A DNA stretch of 64,000 bases, taken from assembly GCF_963678635.1 (NCBI RefSeq), contig NC_087063.1, positions 16,559,006-16,623,005 on the forward strand. The letters run 5' to 3'. How positions within the stretch are numbered: position 1 is the stretch's first letter; every line of letters begins with the position of its first letter. The DNA is from Symsagittifera roscoffensis (lineage: Eukaryota; Xenacoelomorpha; Acoela; Convolutidae). The notes under the pieces were generated by a model. The model was not told the origin of the DNA and did no database searches. It was given only the letters and a program-made list of their open reading frames with translations. A program made the position numbers and the translations under genes. This document shows, piece by piece, positions 35,781 through 46,884 of the stretch.

Positions 35781-36161
35781 GTTTCGTCAAATGGACCAAC
35801 TTTCGAGGAAGACGATGCAACAAACTTGGGAGAAGACGTGTGGTATCTTTGCTACTTCTATTGGAAATCTGCTTTTGCACCATATCGTACATATGGTTCA
35901 CCATATGATAACTTGTTCTATGGATACATTGAAATCACACCCGATTTGCTAGCGCTACTTCCCACTTTGCAGATAGTGAAATTAGCCGACTATATCACCC
36001 CGTACACAGAGTATGCGGTGAACTGTAAGACGCCCCATAATGTGATAGACACAGTCAATAGAGGGATTCAGCTTTTGACAGATTTGGATCTCCACTTCAG
36101 AATCTCGAGATTTGCATTGAAGCACAGAAATGGATCGTCCATCTGCTATTATAGAGTTTCA
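35781..36161 (+). CDS. Internal exon, module 3 second half and module 4 first half
   Basis: A 381-bp exon, phase 0 at both ends, after TTTTTTTTCAG. The first part is DVWYLCYFYWKSA and closes with FYGYIEITPDLLALLPTLQI, the same ending as GYIYVGNLQWALWPSLQTVT in module 1. It runs directly into module 4: VNCKTPHNVIDTVNRG and RFALKHRNGSSICYYRV. The donor at 36162 (GTTGAG) is weak but gives the right phase for 50679. The frame stays open to 36242 through a 13-G run, which I take as intron. It shows that the border between consecutive modules can lack an intron. Confidence 0.75.
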
Positions 36162-37046
36162 GTTGAGTGTCGGGGGGGGGGGGGTTACGGTGTGGTGTGT
36201 GGTGTTGCGGGGGAAGGAAGTCGAGCTTTATTCCGTTTCTAACAACCATGGGTACTCATTTGGTGTTTTTAACAAAAACCATTATTCGTGAAATGAGCGT
36301 TGAAGCTAAAGCAGCAAATACTTCAACCAATTGAAAGAAAAATTTTGAACAGCAGAAAATCAAAATTTAAGCTCAATCTACGCACGATATTGAACGGAAT
36401 TTCGAATGAGATAAAAGTATTTGTAAAAATTATCTTAATTTGACGAACTATATGGAGCTTAAAAGGATTTAGACTCCGCTTTTAGACAGTCCTGAAAACA
36501 TTTCGCAGGTATCAGTTGTTAAAGTTCTCTTCATGAATATTTTTCTGGGACAAACTGAAAACAAGTTATTTCATGACGTTTAGAAAATATTTTACAAGAA
36601 ATTTTTTTTTAATCCAAATGATATTTGATTACATGGGTCCAGCACAAAAATTTTCAATTCTCTTAATGCGTACAATTAACAAAACGTACAATTCAGAAAA
36701 CGTTCAGTTTTTAATTTCAGATTAAATCAGTGTAATTTTGGGTTAAAACTATCTCTAAAAACTTTAGTTGTTGGTTGCGTACCCAAGGGATTACTTTAGG
36801 TGGTGCATGGATCGCCCCCATAACAGCCCCTAATCTCAAATTTATATCAGCTTAGATCAGTTTGAAAACAAAAATACAGCGATCATTTCGCTCAAAACAA
36901 ATAATCCGACAATTTTACTTTAAATAGTGCGACAATTTTTCAATATTTTTTCATTGGTTGAAAAAAGTTTAGACAGCTGAGGCATGGCTAGATTTGGTTA
37001 AAATGGTAGCTGGTTTGGTCAACGAAATCAATCTGGTAATTTCTTT
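36162..37046 (+). other. Intron 5, 5' part with decayed reading frame
   Basis: Poly-G run at 36172-36183, then AT-rich sequence. From about 36945 a plus-strand frame with few stops (WFGQRNQSGNFFGG) leads up to element C and seems to continue beyond C and D (43542-43590, 49985-50215). It is probably an older coding relic. Confidence 0.4.
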
Positions 37047-37051
37047 GGTGG
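37047..37051. repeat. Target-site duplication of C, left
   Basis: GGTGG, repeated exactly at 43542-43546. Confidence 0.92.
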
Positions 37052-37267
37052 TAATAAAGAGTTAAGATGTACCACTGGTAACAACTATTGTATCTAACTA
37101 AGGTTAAAAGAGAATAAAAGTATTGGTTGAATTAAAACTGACTGTAGTCCAAAAAGAGCAACTAGTGATCCGAAGTCCACTGGACTTCGTAGAGTTAACA
37201 TTGACTGGTACGTAATTAGATGATAGAGGTCAAGGTTATAACATACTAAAAATACTGAATCAAAACA
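37052..37267 (-). repeat. 3' LTR of element C
   Basis: Minus strand TGTTTTGATTCAG...TCTTTATTA. It contains the CGAAGTCC/GGACTTCG hairpin. Pairs with 43329-43541. Confidence 0.95.
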
Positions 37268-37637
37268 TTCCCCACTGCACAAAAATTGATATCTGCCCGC
37301 TCATCGATGTAGCCAATATCACACATATACTCCATCTCCCCTCGCTCCACTAGGGCCAAAAAAGAAACAAAAAGTAACCACGTTTAGCACCAATGGATTT
37401 TTACAGAGAGTACAAATTACAATGGAGTTGATTATATGGTAATATATACAGGCTACTTACAGGTTTACACAGATATCAACACTGAATGTACAAAATGATA
37501 TGTACAACTGGGGTTATGTAGCATTTGTACAAATAAAGCAAACTAACTAAATCACTAACTAGGTAATAAAAAAAAATTTTGGGTTATCCAATGGATAAAA
37601 GCTAAAGCAAATACGTAAAATATCATGTTACCATAGA

Positions 37638-38582
37638 TTAACAGTTTTCAGAGTTTAGGACCGTAGTGTTGTATCTAGCATGGAAATTATCTGCCTCTCT
37701 TCTTACATCGGTGTCAATGCCCGAGGATATGTCACTGCCGTCATCATCCTGGGTATTACTGGTAACTTCTACCAATGGTGGCGATACCCATGCGGTCCTT
37801 GTCGCCTGTGAGGAGGGTGTTGAGAATTGATCTTGTGTGGTTTCAGCAACCAGAGTCGTATGACGTGGGATCTCATCAATGGGTGTAAGATAATCCGAGG
37901 GGGACATCGTACAATACGTTAAATTAGGTCGTGGACTCTTTGCGCCGGAAAACGAATTTAGCGGTTCGTAATCGGAGTCTACTGCACTAATGGTCTCCGT
38001 TCCGAGCGTCACTTGGTCGATAAACCGCCTATCGCCGTAGAATTTCGGGGGACCTGGGTTTCTTCTTGCACGAAGTTTTGAGGATATCGGGGTCTTTGGT
38101 GTCTCCACTGTATTCTCCGGAGAGCTATCCACTCGAATTGATTCGTCATTTGTGCCCGTTGGTATAGTGAACGTTGTCTGAGTGTTTGTCTGGCTTTGTA
38201 CGGTACTCCTTGGCCGATCTAAATCACTATGAAGATTAACAGTCGGTGTATTACATACAGTTTCCGCTTCCGTACCCAAGTAGTCATCAATGACTTTATC
38301 CCACAGGTCTAAATCTAACAAAGAATCTAGGTTATTAAAGTCGAATTTTGAACCTTTCGAGCTCGTGATGAATGTTCTCCTCTTTTTGCAAGTATTTCCA
38401 CCAGTTGGTGTGTAACTCGTCGAAGGGCCTCCTATATTTGAGTCTCGTCTCTTGGAAGGGGAGTTTCTTTTTCGCTTGCCTGCTAAATCATTACTAATAA
38501 TTAGCGAATTCGGTCTTGCCGAGAATTTCTTAGGAGCTGCCGGTTGGATTTTGTTAAAAGCTAAGTCAGATTTTCTTATCAC
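37638..38582 (-). CDS. Integrase C-terminal extension of C
   Basis: A 314-codon minus-strand open stretch beginning in the integrase tail (IRKSDLAF) and passing into Ser/Thr/Pro/Asp-rich sequence. It shares with A the LWDKVIDD block, RARRNPGPPKFYGDRRFID and SPSDYLTPIDEIPRHTTLV. Between these blocks the two proteins differ almost completely. No membrane segment or signal peptide is evident. Likely role unknown, possibly chromatin targeting or another integrase accessory function (inference). Confidence 0.75.
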   Translation of the reverse strand: MIRKSDLAFNKIQPAAPKKFSARPNSLIISNDLAGKRKRNSPSKRRDSNIGGPSTSYTPTGGNTCKKRRTFITSSKGSKFDFNNLDSLLDLDLWDKVIDDYLGTEAETVCNTPTVNLHSDLDRPRSTVQSQTNTQTTFTIPTGTNDESIRVDSSPENTVETPKTPISSKLRARRNPGPPKFYGDRRFIDQVTLGTETISAVDSDYEPLNSFSGAKSPRPNLTYCTMSPSDYLTPIDEIPRHTTLVAETTQDQFSTPSSQATRTAWVSPPLVEVTSNTQDDDGSDISSGIDTDVRREADNFHARYNTTVLNSENC

Positions 38583-38768
38583 ATGTCCGTTGTCTAATGT
38601 GACCGTATGTTTCGTGTCTGACAGAGGTTTATTCCCGAGTGGTTTAAAATACGGTTCGCCTTCCCTCCTGTTAACTGTTTTCCTAAACCAGTTACCTCCT
38701 TGGCTGAAAGGATTTGACAGTGGGGCTCGCTGGAGATTTCTATCTACTTTGTCAGCAGGTTCGCTCTC

Positions 38769-39927
38769 TTACCCTCTTTCATCTATTGCTCTGTCTTCCA
38801 GATAGCCATCTTCAAACGCGTCGTCAGCCCCCCAGTCTTGTGCTCTGTCCTTCGTTAGGATTGATTTCCCCTTATCTAAACAAATTGCGAGAGAAACCAA
38901 AGATTTCAAGAACGTATTGGGAGATATATTAAAATGTTTTGAGAAAGGAAAGCATCCAATGGATGATTGTTTCGTCGAGCGTATATTCCAAATAATTTTA
39001 TCAATAGCCGTATTTAAGGATGATTTTGGATCGTTGAACGACATTGCCAGTAGCTTAGCTTTGACAGTGTAAATGAGTCTTTCTACTACTCCGTTGGATC
39101 TATGATCACCGACCGTACATAGGATTAAATTAATGTTGTTCTTCTCGCAGAAGTTTCTAAAATCAAACGAAGTAAAACATGACCCATGGTCAGCTCTAAT
39201 GGACTTTGGAAATCCGTGAAGATGGCAGTAAATCTTTCATGAAGGTTAAAATTGAAGAAGCCGAGGTATTGTTCACTACCTTTGCGGACGGAAACTTTGA
39301 AAAGCGATCAATACATAACAAAAGGTATTTTGTGTTACCCCAATTCTTGTCCAATGGGCCAGCAAAGTCTAAATCTACTTCTTCAATTGGTTTGGTCAGA
39401 ATCGGTAATTTCTCAGTCTTGTTCGTCCCTAGTAACACTTTTAGGTTCTTACCGGCCAATATACACTGAGTGCAAATCTTTCCGTGATGGTAGATCTCTC
39501 TGTATAGGTGTGGCCACCAGATGTTTTCTGCCAGGGCTTTCATCCCGAACTGTCCTGGGTGAGTCTCGTGAAGAAGTGACAGGAATGGTGATCTTAATGC
39601 GGCCGGCACTATCAGTTTGTTATCGTTGAATAACAGTCCTTCTTTCACGTGAATGTCCCTCTGGAAATTCTTTAAGTAGGCTCCGAATTTCTCCAATGGT
39701 TTGCCTTCCTGTACCGCCTTCTTTACCTTCTTGAGGATTTTATCTTCGTCCGTCATGAGTTTAATAAGTTTGTTTGAGCAATGATCTGAGAATGATAACG
39801 GGTTGTCAGGCAATCTGAGATCTCCCTTGTACTTGGCCAGTAATTTCTTGTGTAAGTCTGACATTATATCGTTATTAAAATTCAAAAAGATTCCTTTCTT
39901 TTCTGGCCTGAGGGAAATTTTTAACAA
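38769..39927 (-). pseudogene. Integrase of C, frameshifted
   Basis: Minus strand. HETHPGQFGMKALAENIWWPH...CTQC forms the HHCC zinc site, LDFAGPLDKNWGNTKYLL holds the first catalytic Asp, and ADHGSCF (near 39185) the second. The frame changes at about 39196 and resumes with SSLNTAIDKIIWNIR at 39044-38769. The catalytic-Glu region lies near 39080 in a third frame. Confidence 0.87.
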
Positions 39928-40291
39928 GTTGACCGATGTAATAAATTCTTGTAATTTTTTTTTTATCTGAATTTAATGACTGATTGATTAATAGTACTGA
40001 TTGGGCAAGAAAGAATACAAAAGTTTTGTCTGATAAGTGAAAGTAATTGAAGTCAAATTTTGATAAATTTAATGCAACACAACCGCTTGTGCAAGCCTCT
40101 GAACGCGAGTGATTGGAATTACAAATTTTGATAGTGTCGTTTACGTAATTCAGAATATTCGAGAAGAACGACCGTTGGATGCTTTGCGATAATTCTTTCT
40201 TTCCGCCCATTGGATTATTACAATCCAAGTTACTGATCGTATGTACATCCAATGGATTATACACTTCGTTCTTTTTACAATTATTCTTTTT

Positions 40292-41592
40292 TTAATTGCT
40301 ATTTACAGAGAGGTTTTCTACAATCTTTTGTACTGTAGCCACTACAAATTCGCTATCATAGTGTGATGTTGGGAGTGCTTTTCGTGAAGGTAGTCTCGAC
40401 AATAAATCTGTAGGTCCCATTTCTTTTCCCGGAATAAGCTTGATCTTGAAATTAAATGGTAAAAGTCGGTTTACCCAATGGGTTAATCTGCTATGCATAG
40501 TTTTGTTACCCTGATTTGCATTTAATGCTGATAACAATGCCTTATGGTCCGTTACAATTTCAAATTCAGCACCATACTAGTAATTTTTAAAGTGTTCTGT
40601 AGCCCAGACTACTCCCAACAATTCAAGTTTGTTTGTCGAATTTTTACTTTCGTGGTTGTTTAAAAACCCAATTTTCTCCACCCCATTGTTCTAGGGTAGC
40701 TCCTAAGCCGCTATCAGAAGCGTCTGTCTTTAGTCTTGACATCCTTTTTATGTCGAAATGATTATTCTCTGTTATGTTCACTATCTGTTGTTTTAATTCT
40801 TCAAACGCTTTAGTATGTTCATCATTCCATCGGTAGACTGATTCCTTTACGAGGGAGAGAACTTAGGGAAGACAAATTCGGGACGAATTTCATATACTGA
40901 TTGATCGACCCAAAGAAAGACCTAAGTTCAGATATATTTTTGGGGTTTGGTAGGTTTTTAATCGAATCTGACTTTCCCACCAATGGTTTCACGCCCAAGT
41001 TTGATATCTTGAAACCTAGCCACTCTATTTCTTTTTGGAAGAATGCACATTTCTCCCATTTTACCGCCATATTCTTGTTGTCCAAAATGTTTAAAATGTT
41101 AGTTAGTATCGCTTTGTGTTCATTTAATGAACCTTTCGAAGCTATTGAAATGTCGTCGATATAACAATTGGCGAAAGGAATATCTTTCAATAAGGAATCC
41201 ATCAGCCTCTGGAATTCGTTTGGCATATTGCCCAATCCGTAAAATCCAGTTAAAAACCTGTAGGTTCCAGTGGTTTCGCCCCCCACGATACTAAAATTAC
41301 ACTGTTTGCTAGTGTCTGTGCATAATTGTAGTTGGCTGTACGCGTTCTTTAGATCTAGACTACTAAACCAAACTTCCCCTGACTCTTTGCTTGACAGTTG
41401 GAGTGCAATATTATCGATCAGTTCAAGTATGTTTGGCATTTGATATTTGTTCTTGAATATCTGATTATTTAATAGTTTCGAATCTAATGCCAACTTGATG
41501 CTACCGTCTTTTTTTCTTGTAATGACTATTAGACTTATAAAACAATCTTCATCGCAGTTGTTTAACTTTACGATATGCCCCTCTTTTTCCAT
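40292..41592 (-). pseudogene. Reverse transcriptase and RNase H of C
   Basis: Minus strand. A 256-codon open RT stretch (41592-40822) has KEGHIVKLNNC, LDLKNAYSQL (motif A), FLTGFYGLGNMPNEFQ, the catalytic YIDD (41152-41163) and ISELRSFFGSINQ. RNase H follows in other frames with ALLSALNANQGNKTMHSRLT and NRLLPFNFKIKLIPGKEMG, broken by a stop near 40578 and a frameshift near 40690. The RT catalytic motifs are complete, but the polyprotein is not. Confidence 0.9.
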
Positions 41593-41652
41593 TCTATTTA
41601 GTTCCGTTTTTACGTTATTGAGTAGATGTAGGGGAACTCTTCTACCTTTGGT

Positions 41653-42162
41653 TTAGATAGGTTTGAATGGGGAGTGGAAATGAGTAACTTTTCTGTCCAA
41701 TGGTATTTTAAATAACCCTTTGTACTTATGATACAGATTAAGAGTCGTGTCTGAATAGTTATTTAACTTAAACAACTCTGGGCGTGATATGTTGTTGACG
41801 GGTAGTAGAGGCTGTAGTTGGGCTATCTCTATTCCAATTCTCGGGAGATTGTCGTTTCCCAGGATTTTCCTCTCATGTCCAGAAGTGATAAAAAATGGGG
41901 TTTCGTCCGCAATCCATCCATTGGATTGTAATCTCACTACCACTTTCCCGATGATGTTGATTGTGTCGTTGGTGAATCCGCAATATAGTTCCCTCGTTTT
42001 CTTCTCAACTGGCTGTATCTTCGACTGTGGGTTTCTCAACTTCAATTCGTGAAGTACATTTTGTTTCAGGAAGCTCACTGGGCTTGCCGAATCCACTGGA
42101 ATGTTCAAGTTGACTATTGCATCGTCTCCCAAACCGATGTTGACAAGTTTCTTGGTTTCCAA
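41653..42162 (-). pseudogene. Protease of C
   Basis: Minus strand, 169 codons. VDSASPVSFLKQNVLHE is the aspartic protease active site (DSAS instead of the usual DTG/DSG), and ILGNDNLPRIGIE is the conserved protease C-terminal block. Stops at 42238 and 41655 separate it from the nucleocapsid and from RT. Confidence 0.85.
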
Positions 42163-42234
42163 ACCATTGGTATCGTAGATTGTTCTAATGCTGAGAACTG
42201 AATAGTCATCGTTATCGCTTATCCCCTCTTCGGT

Positions 42235-43329
42235 CTAAGCATTAATCACTCCGCAAAAATTTTCTTCGCTTCTTACCTGAAGGTCTTCTGGGGAATATGA
42301 ACAATTCTGACTATTTACAGCTTCATCTACAATATTTACAGCGGGTTTTCTTCCTTTCGATTTACAAAGTCTTCCGAAATGTCCTTTATATTTACAAATA
42401 TTACACACAATTTCTTTCGCCGGACACACATTCAGATGACCCTTGGTAAACGCATTCCCGCATTTCATACAAAAATTTGATCTTTCTATGTTCAAGCTTG
42501 GTTCCTTTTTTACGTTGTTGAAGTTTTTATACACTCTCCCACTATTTCCTGTCGTGTTGAAAGATCTAGTCATATTGGTTAATTTGAGGTGGTTATAGTA
42601 GCTTTTTTCGTCAATGATTGCTTGGTTTAGTGCATCCAATGGATTGAGAGTTTCCGAAAGTAGTCTACGTTGTAATTCGCAGTTTTTCATGTTAAAAATA
42701 AATACGTCTCTGATCCACTCCTGTTATGCATTAATTCCAATTTCACATGATCTCGCTAAATCTGATAACGCGCCCCAAAATCGTTCATAGGATTCTCTAT
42801 CCTTTTGTTTCCTGCTCAATAATTTATATCGTTCAAATGTTATGTTGGTTGGTTTGATAAAAGCCAATTCTAGCAGTTCATAAAATTCCTTGAATGAGAT
42901 TCCTAGGACTTTTACCCTTGGATTTTTCTGGGCGAAAACTCTTTTGCCTTCCGCTCCTAAGGCCGAGTATAGGATTGACCTTACTTTTTTATCGGCCTCA
43001 TATCTCCTCATTCCTCCGAATTTCCGTTTTTCTTCTGCTAGTCTTTTCTCTTCAGCGTGTTCGTAGACTCGCATTGTTTCTTTGTTCCTGGCCTCCCTGG
43101 CTTTCCTCTGTTGGTCAATTTCTGACTCCTGGGCGCCTTCTAGGATCGGTAACGTCGTCTCACCTTCCATTGGTTCTTTGAGGTTGTCAATGTCTAAATT
43201 TTCCTTCGCGATAATAGCCAAATGGAATTGGTCTATCCAGTTGTTCCATTGGGTGGGAGGTTCTACCGTGTGGTTCGGCCAAAAGGCAGGTATTCCCCGC
43301 AGGTTCGAATCAGTTGTTGACTGCGCCAT
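42235..43329 (-). pseudogene. gag of element C with zinc knuckles
   Basis: Minus strand. MAQSTTDSNLRGIPAFWPN starts at 43329, the A being the last LTR base and TG the first PBS bases. The first 201 codons end at a stop at 42724, after FERYKLLSRKQKDRESYERF. The second stretch (42690-42235) carries two zinc knuckles, CMKCGNAFTKGHLNVC and CNICKYKGHFGRLC. TATTTACA words at 42312, 42333 and 42389 encode the spacer after the second knuckle. Confidence 0.88.
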
Positions 43330-43541
43330 AATAAAGAGTTAAGATGTACCACTGGTAACTATTGTATCTAACTAAGATTAAAAGAGAATAAAAGTATTAG
43401 TTGAATTAAAACTGACTGTAGTCTAAAAAGAGCAACTAGTGACCCGAAGTCCACTGGACTTCGTAGAGTTAACATTGACTGGTACGTAATTAGATGATAG
43501 AGGTCAAAGTTATAACATACTAAAAATACTGAATCACAACA
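43329..43541 (-). repeat. 5' LTR of element C
   Basis: Minus strand TGTTGTGATTCAG...TCTTTATTA, immediately followed by PBS TGGCGCAGTC (43328-43319). Confidence 0.95.
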
Positions 43542-43585
43542 GGTGGAGCCGACAGAAACTTTTCGATCTTATAAATCGAAGCATA

Positions 43586-43590
43586 CCTAA
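43586..43590. repeat. Target-site duplication of D, left
   Basis: CCTAA, repeated exactly at 49985-49989. Only 39 bp separate it from the right duplication of C. Confidence 0.92.
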
Positions 43591-43804
43591 TGATAAAATG
43601 TTTCTTTGTTACGGATAAATTCTACTTAGTTACAAATAAGATATGTTTAAAAAATGAATTAATCTCTAAATTACAACATTAAAAAGTGAGCGGTTATTCT
43701 CTTCGTCGGAGAGAATGAAGATGACAAGGTCAAATCTAAATTAACCAGTTAAAATAATTTAAGACTAATTAAATGAAATAAGACGAAAGGTAAGATTCGC
43801 AACA
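43591..43804 (-). repeat. 3' LTR of element D
   Basis: Minus strand TGTTGCGAATCTTAC...CATTTTATCA. It contains a CTC..CGTCGGAGAG hairpin. Pairs with 49772-49984. Confidence 0.95.
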
Positions 43805-44102
43805 TTCCCCTTAGTGGGAAAAAAAATTAAAGTACTAAGCGCCATAATACGTAACATGTTATCTAACCCTTTTTCTCCCTCTCGAGAAGTCCAACAAGGA
43901 TTGAAAATTAATTACTGCACGATATAACAAATGAAATTTTAGTGCTCCGAAGGAATGACTGAATTTGAAAGAATGATATAATTCCTAATTCCGGCGGATT
44001 AAAATCCATAGTTACAAAATCAGTAAACTCTTACTGCGCTGAAACGAAACACTAGTAAGACTATCAATGACTAAATGCGAGTTTTCAAGTTTTTTATTTA
44101 GT

Positions 44103-45416
44103 TTAACTGTCCCCTTCCATGAATTTTTCTAGCTCAGCGTTAAAAATTTCACTGTCCAAATCAATGTAGTTGTCGAAACTATTCACCGCATCTCTCAGGG
44201 ACTCGTCAGTAGAGGCAATGGAGATTTGATCAGGAGATGGGGAGTGCGCTGGGCCCGTTGCACGGTCCTCCGGTTCAATGTCGCAAATGTGAGCTTGGTT
44301 ATCCGAGGGATTCTCTCTGAAGGTTTGTGTGGAGGAGCCCGAACTGTCACCCTCGTCCAGAGATATTGGATTATTTGCGGAGCCTGGTTGGTTTTTGATC
44401 TCGTCTATAATATCTATGTAATATCGCTTACCATAGAGTTGCGGGGGTCCGACATTTCGACTTGAACGTTTTAATTTAAAATCATTACCGGTGATAGTGA
44501 TTTCCTTAGGATGTCTTTCCTCACTAATTGTAATTTCGTCAGAGGAGTCCCCTATCTCAAAGACTGGAAATTCGACCGGATTTTCTCCCTCCGGTTCTTT
44601 TGTTGAATCCAAAGGAAGGTTTGGGCCCTCCGTTGTCGTAGCAGTAGAAGATTCGCCAGGTGGTTGTGAGGTAGTTTGAGGTGCTGGTTTTATACTAATT
44701 GGGCATTCCGTTGTATCTGTAGATTGAAGTTGTTTGTCTAAAATATCAGATTTTATATTAGTTTGATATGTTTGAGGATCTAATGATGGGGTAGGTTCTT
44801 CGTTAAAAATGTGGTTATCCGAAATGAAGCGTTTTCTAATCATTTCTCTGCATGGAAAACCTCCCGCAATCCATTCCCAATCACTAATGTCCGACTTATC
44901 CGACGGAATGAACATGGATTCATCACCTGCTAAATATCCTGTGTTCGAAGTCGAGGCTTTATTTCGGTTTCTCTTCGATTTGTTGAGTTTGGTAGGTTGT
45001 TTTATTCCTCTAGATCTGGTGGTGACCGGGGTGAGAGACTCTGTGTGTCGTCCTGTCTTAGGGCCTGGTTTCCGCGTTTGTTGTGGCTTCGATTTGTTGG
45101 TCTTTCTTGGACCTACTTGTAAATCAATGTTAAAAAAAGAAGGAATAGAGATATTTCCTTTGAATGAACGGATTGTAGAGGATTTAGACTTTGGGATGGC
45201 GATGTCCGATTTTCTAATGTTTTTTCCGTCGGATAGTTCAACCGTGGATTTTGTTGAGTTTATTATTTTCTGACCCAGTTGTTTATAGAAGGGTTTTACG
45301 TTTATACTTCCGTTGGTTTTTCGTAGTAAATTATTTTTAAACGGACTGTTTAAGGACACTCGGAAAGATGAAGGTTTTGGGGTTGTAAGATGGTCCGAAT
45401 CGTAGCCTTTCTCCAA
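44103..45416 (-). CDS. Integrase C-terminal extension of D
   Basis: The longest open stretch of D (437 codons). Residues 57-74 (STVELSDGKNIRKSDIAI) are the integrase tail. A Lys/Arg-rich basic segment follows (105-155, RSRGIKQPTKLNKSKRNRNK), then Ser/Thr/Glu-rich filler, and RSSRNVGPPQLYGKRYYIDI (318-337), the block shared with A and C. The basic segment could bind nucleic acid or act as a nuclear signal (inference). Unlike gag and RT in the same element, this stretch has no frameshift. Confidence 0.75.
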   Translation of the reverse strand: MEKGYDSDHLTTPKPSSFRVSLNSPFKNNLLRKTNGSINVKPFYKQLGQKIINSTKSTVELSDGKNIRKSDIAIPKSKSSTIRSFKGNISIPSFFNIDLQVGPRKTNKSKPQQTRKPGPKTGRHTESLTPVTTRSRGIKQPTKLNKSKRNRNKASTSNTGYLAGDESMFIPSDKSDISDWEWIAGGFPCREMIRKRFISDNHIFNEEPTPSLDPQTYQTNIKSDILDKQLQSTDTTECPISIKPAPQTTSQPPGESSTATTTEGPNLPLDSTKEPEGENPVEFPVFEIGDSSDEITISEERHPKEITITGNDFKLKRSSRNVGPPQLYGKRYYIDIIDEIKNQPGSANNPISLDEGDSSGSSTQTFRENPSDNQAHICDIEPEDRATGPAHSPSPDQISIASTDESLRDAVNSFDNYIDLDSEIFNAELEKFMEGDS

Positions 45417-45482
45417 TGGTGACTGATTCTTTTTCGGTAAAAGAGAGTCTTTGTATCCGTCCTCTATCCGATCGTCAGCGTT

Positions 45483-46461
45483 CTAGTCGAGGGCCCTTTC
45501 TCTGCTTAAGATCGACTTCTCTTTGTCTAAAAATCCACCGGATAATTTACTAGATGCCAATTGCTTCCAGATCGTGTTCGGTTTTCTATTAAAGTGTACT
45601 TTGAACGGTGAACATTTTATTTTTGATTGAAAGGAAGATCGTAAATTCCAAATGATTTTCGAAATGGCAGTTTGTAATGAAGGTTTTTGTTGTTCTAAGG
45701 ACATTGCTATCAATTTGATTTTTACAGTATGAACAAGTTTTTCTACAAGACCATTAGAACGATGGACCCCAACTGTACAAAATATTAATTTGATATTAAA
45801 AGAATTACGAAATAATTTAAAATCCTGACTAGTAAAACAGGATGCGTGGTCAACATGAATAGAGTTAGGAATCCCATTGAGATAAAAAATAATCTTGAAG
45901 TAATTCGATTACCGCGTTTGATGACGTTGAAGATGTAATTTTGGCTGATGGAAATTTTGAAAAACTATCTATACATAATAGGATGTATTTATTGTTTCCC
46001 CAGGTGTTATCTAATGGGCCGGCAAAATCAAGGTTTAATTCCTCATTAGGTTCAAATAAAGCGGGAAGTTCGCTACATTGTGTGGTTGGTATGATGCTTT
46101 TTATGTTCTTACCAGTTTGCGTGCATTGTGTGCAATTAATCCCGTGGAAGTAAATTTGCCGGTTTATATGGGGCCACCAAATATATTGTGCCAGGTATTT
46201 CATACCGAATTGGCCAGGATGAGATTCGTGTAAGGTTTTTAAAACGGCGTTTCGAAGTGTAAAAGGAATAACCAATTTTCCATCCATGTATAATAGTCCG
46301 TCGAATTCATGAAGGTCTTTCGAAAATTGGTGCAAGTAACGGGAATTTGTGTTGATGTTTTCTACTTTTTTCTGTAAAGCCTTCACAATTGGGTTTAACA
46401 TCTCATCATCTTCCGTTAGTAAAGCAACCAACTTTGCATTGAACAATGTATTTAAATCCAA
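45483..46461 (-). pseudogene. Integrase of D, frameshifted
   Basis: Minus strand. HESHPGQFGMKYLAQYIWWPH...CTQC zinc region, LDFAGPLDNTWGNNKYIL (first Asp) and CIDSFSKFPSAKI. The frame breaks at 45865, next to DHASCF (near 45850). It resumes in 45713-45483 with LQTAISKIIWNLRSS. Matches A and C along its length. Confidence 0.87.
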
Positions 46462-46884
46462 AGGTCTTTCAGGTAACTTGAGATTTTCTCGAAATTTAGT
46501 TACTAACTTTTTGTGTTCTGAGGAAATTTGGAAATCAATTCAGACCTGTATCGCGGAAGTGGAAGGATTTACTACAATTTGGTTATTTGACATATTTACA
46601 CTATTTATAAGTTTAAGATCCGAAGGATTACTAATTGAGCTACTGTTAAGAATTAAAAAAATTAGAGTTACAAAATTCTGTTCTATAGTGATTTGATTGC
46701 AGATTGAAATGAAAGAATTTACGAAATTCAATGCTGTAATTATTACGTGGTTTCGTAATTTCGTGAAATGAGAATTTTCCGATATTGAATTAATTGAATT
46801 ACGTAATGAATTTTCATTATCCAAAGGATTGAGTGCGTTATATATTTTTTTGGTAGTTGCAACTACGAATTCTTCTTCGTAATG

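Larger units (their letters stand above)
37052..43541 (-). mobile_element. Ty3/gypsy LTR retrotransposon C
   Basis: A 6.5-kb element antisense to the host gene, with LTRs of 213 and 216 bp (about 97 percent identical by eye), exact GGTGG duplication, PBS, polypurine tract (AGTGGGGAA on the minus strand, next to 37268) and the full gypsy order gag, protease, RT, RNase H, integrase, C-terminal extension. It is the best preserved of the four, but frameshifts and stops still split it into about eight open stretches. It is closest to A in protein sequence. The palindrome ATCCAATGGAT occurs four times inside it. Confidence 0.95.

Noticed and set aside
36162-36242. In-frame extension through a poly-G run after 36161
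   Set aside because: Low-complexity Gly/Val sequence directly after a phase-0 donor position; other modules end their first half at the same place.
43542-43590. C and D as one composite element sharing an LTR
   Set aside because: Each has its own LTR pair and its own exact 5-bp duplication, and the LTRs of C and D are different sequences.
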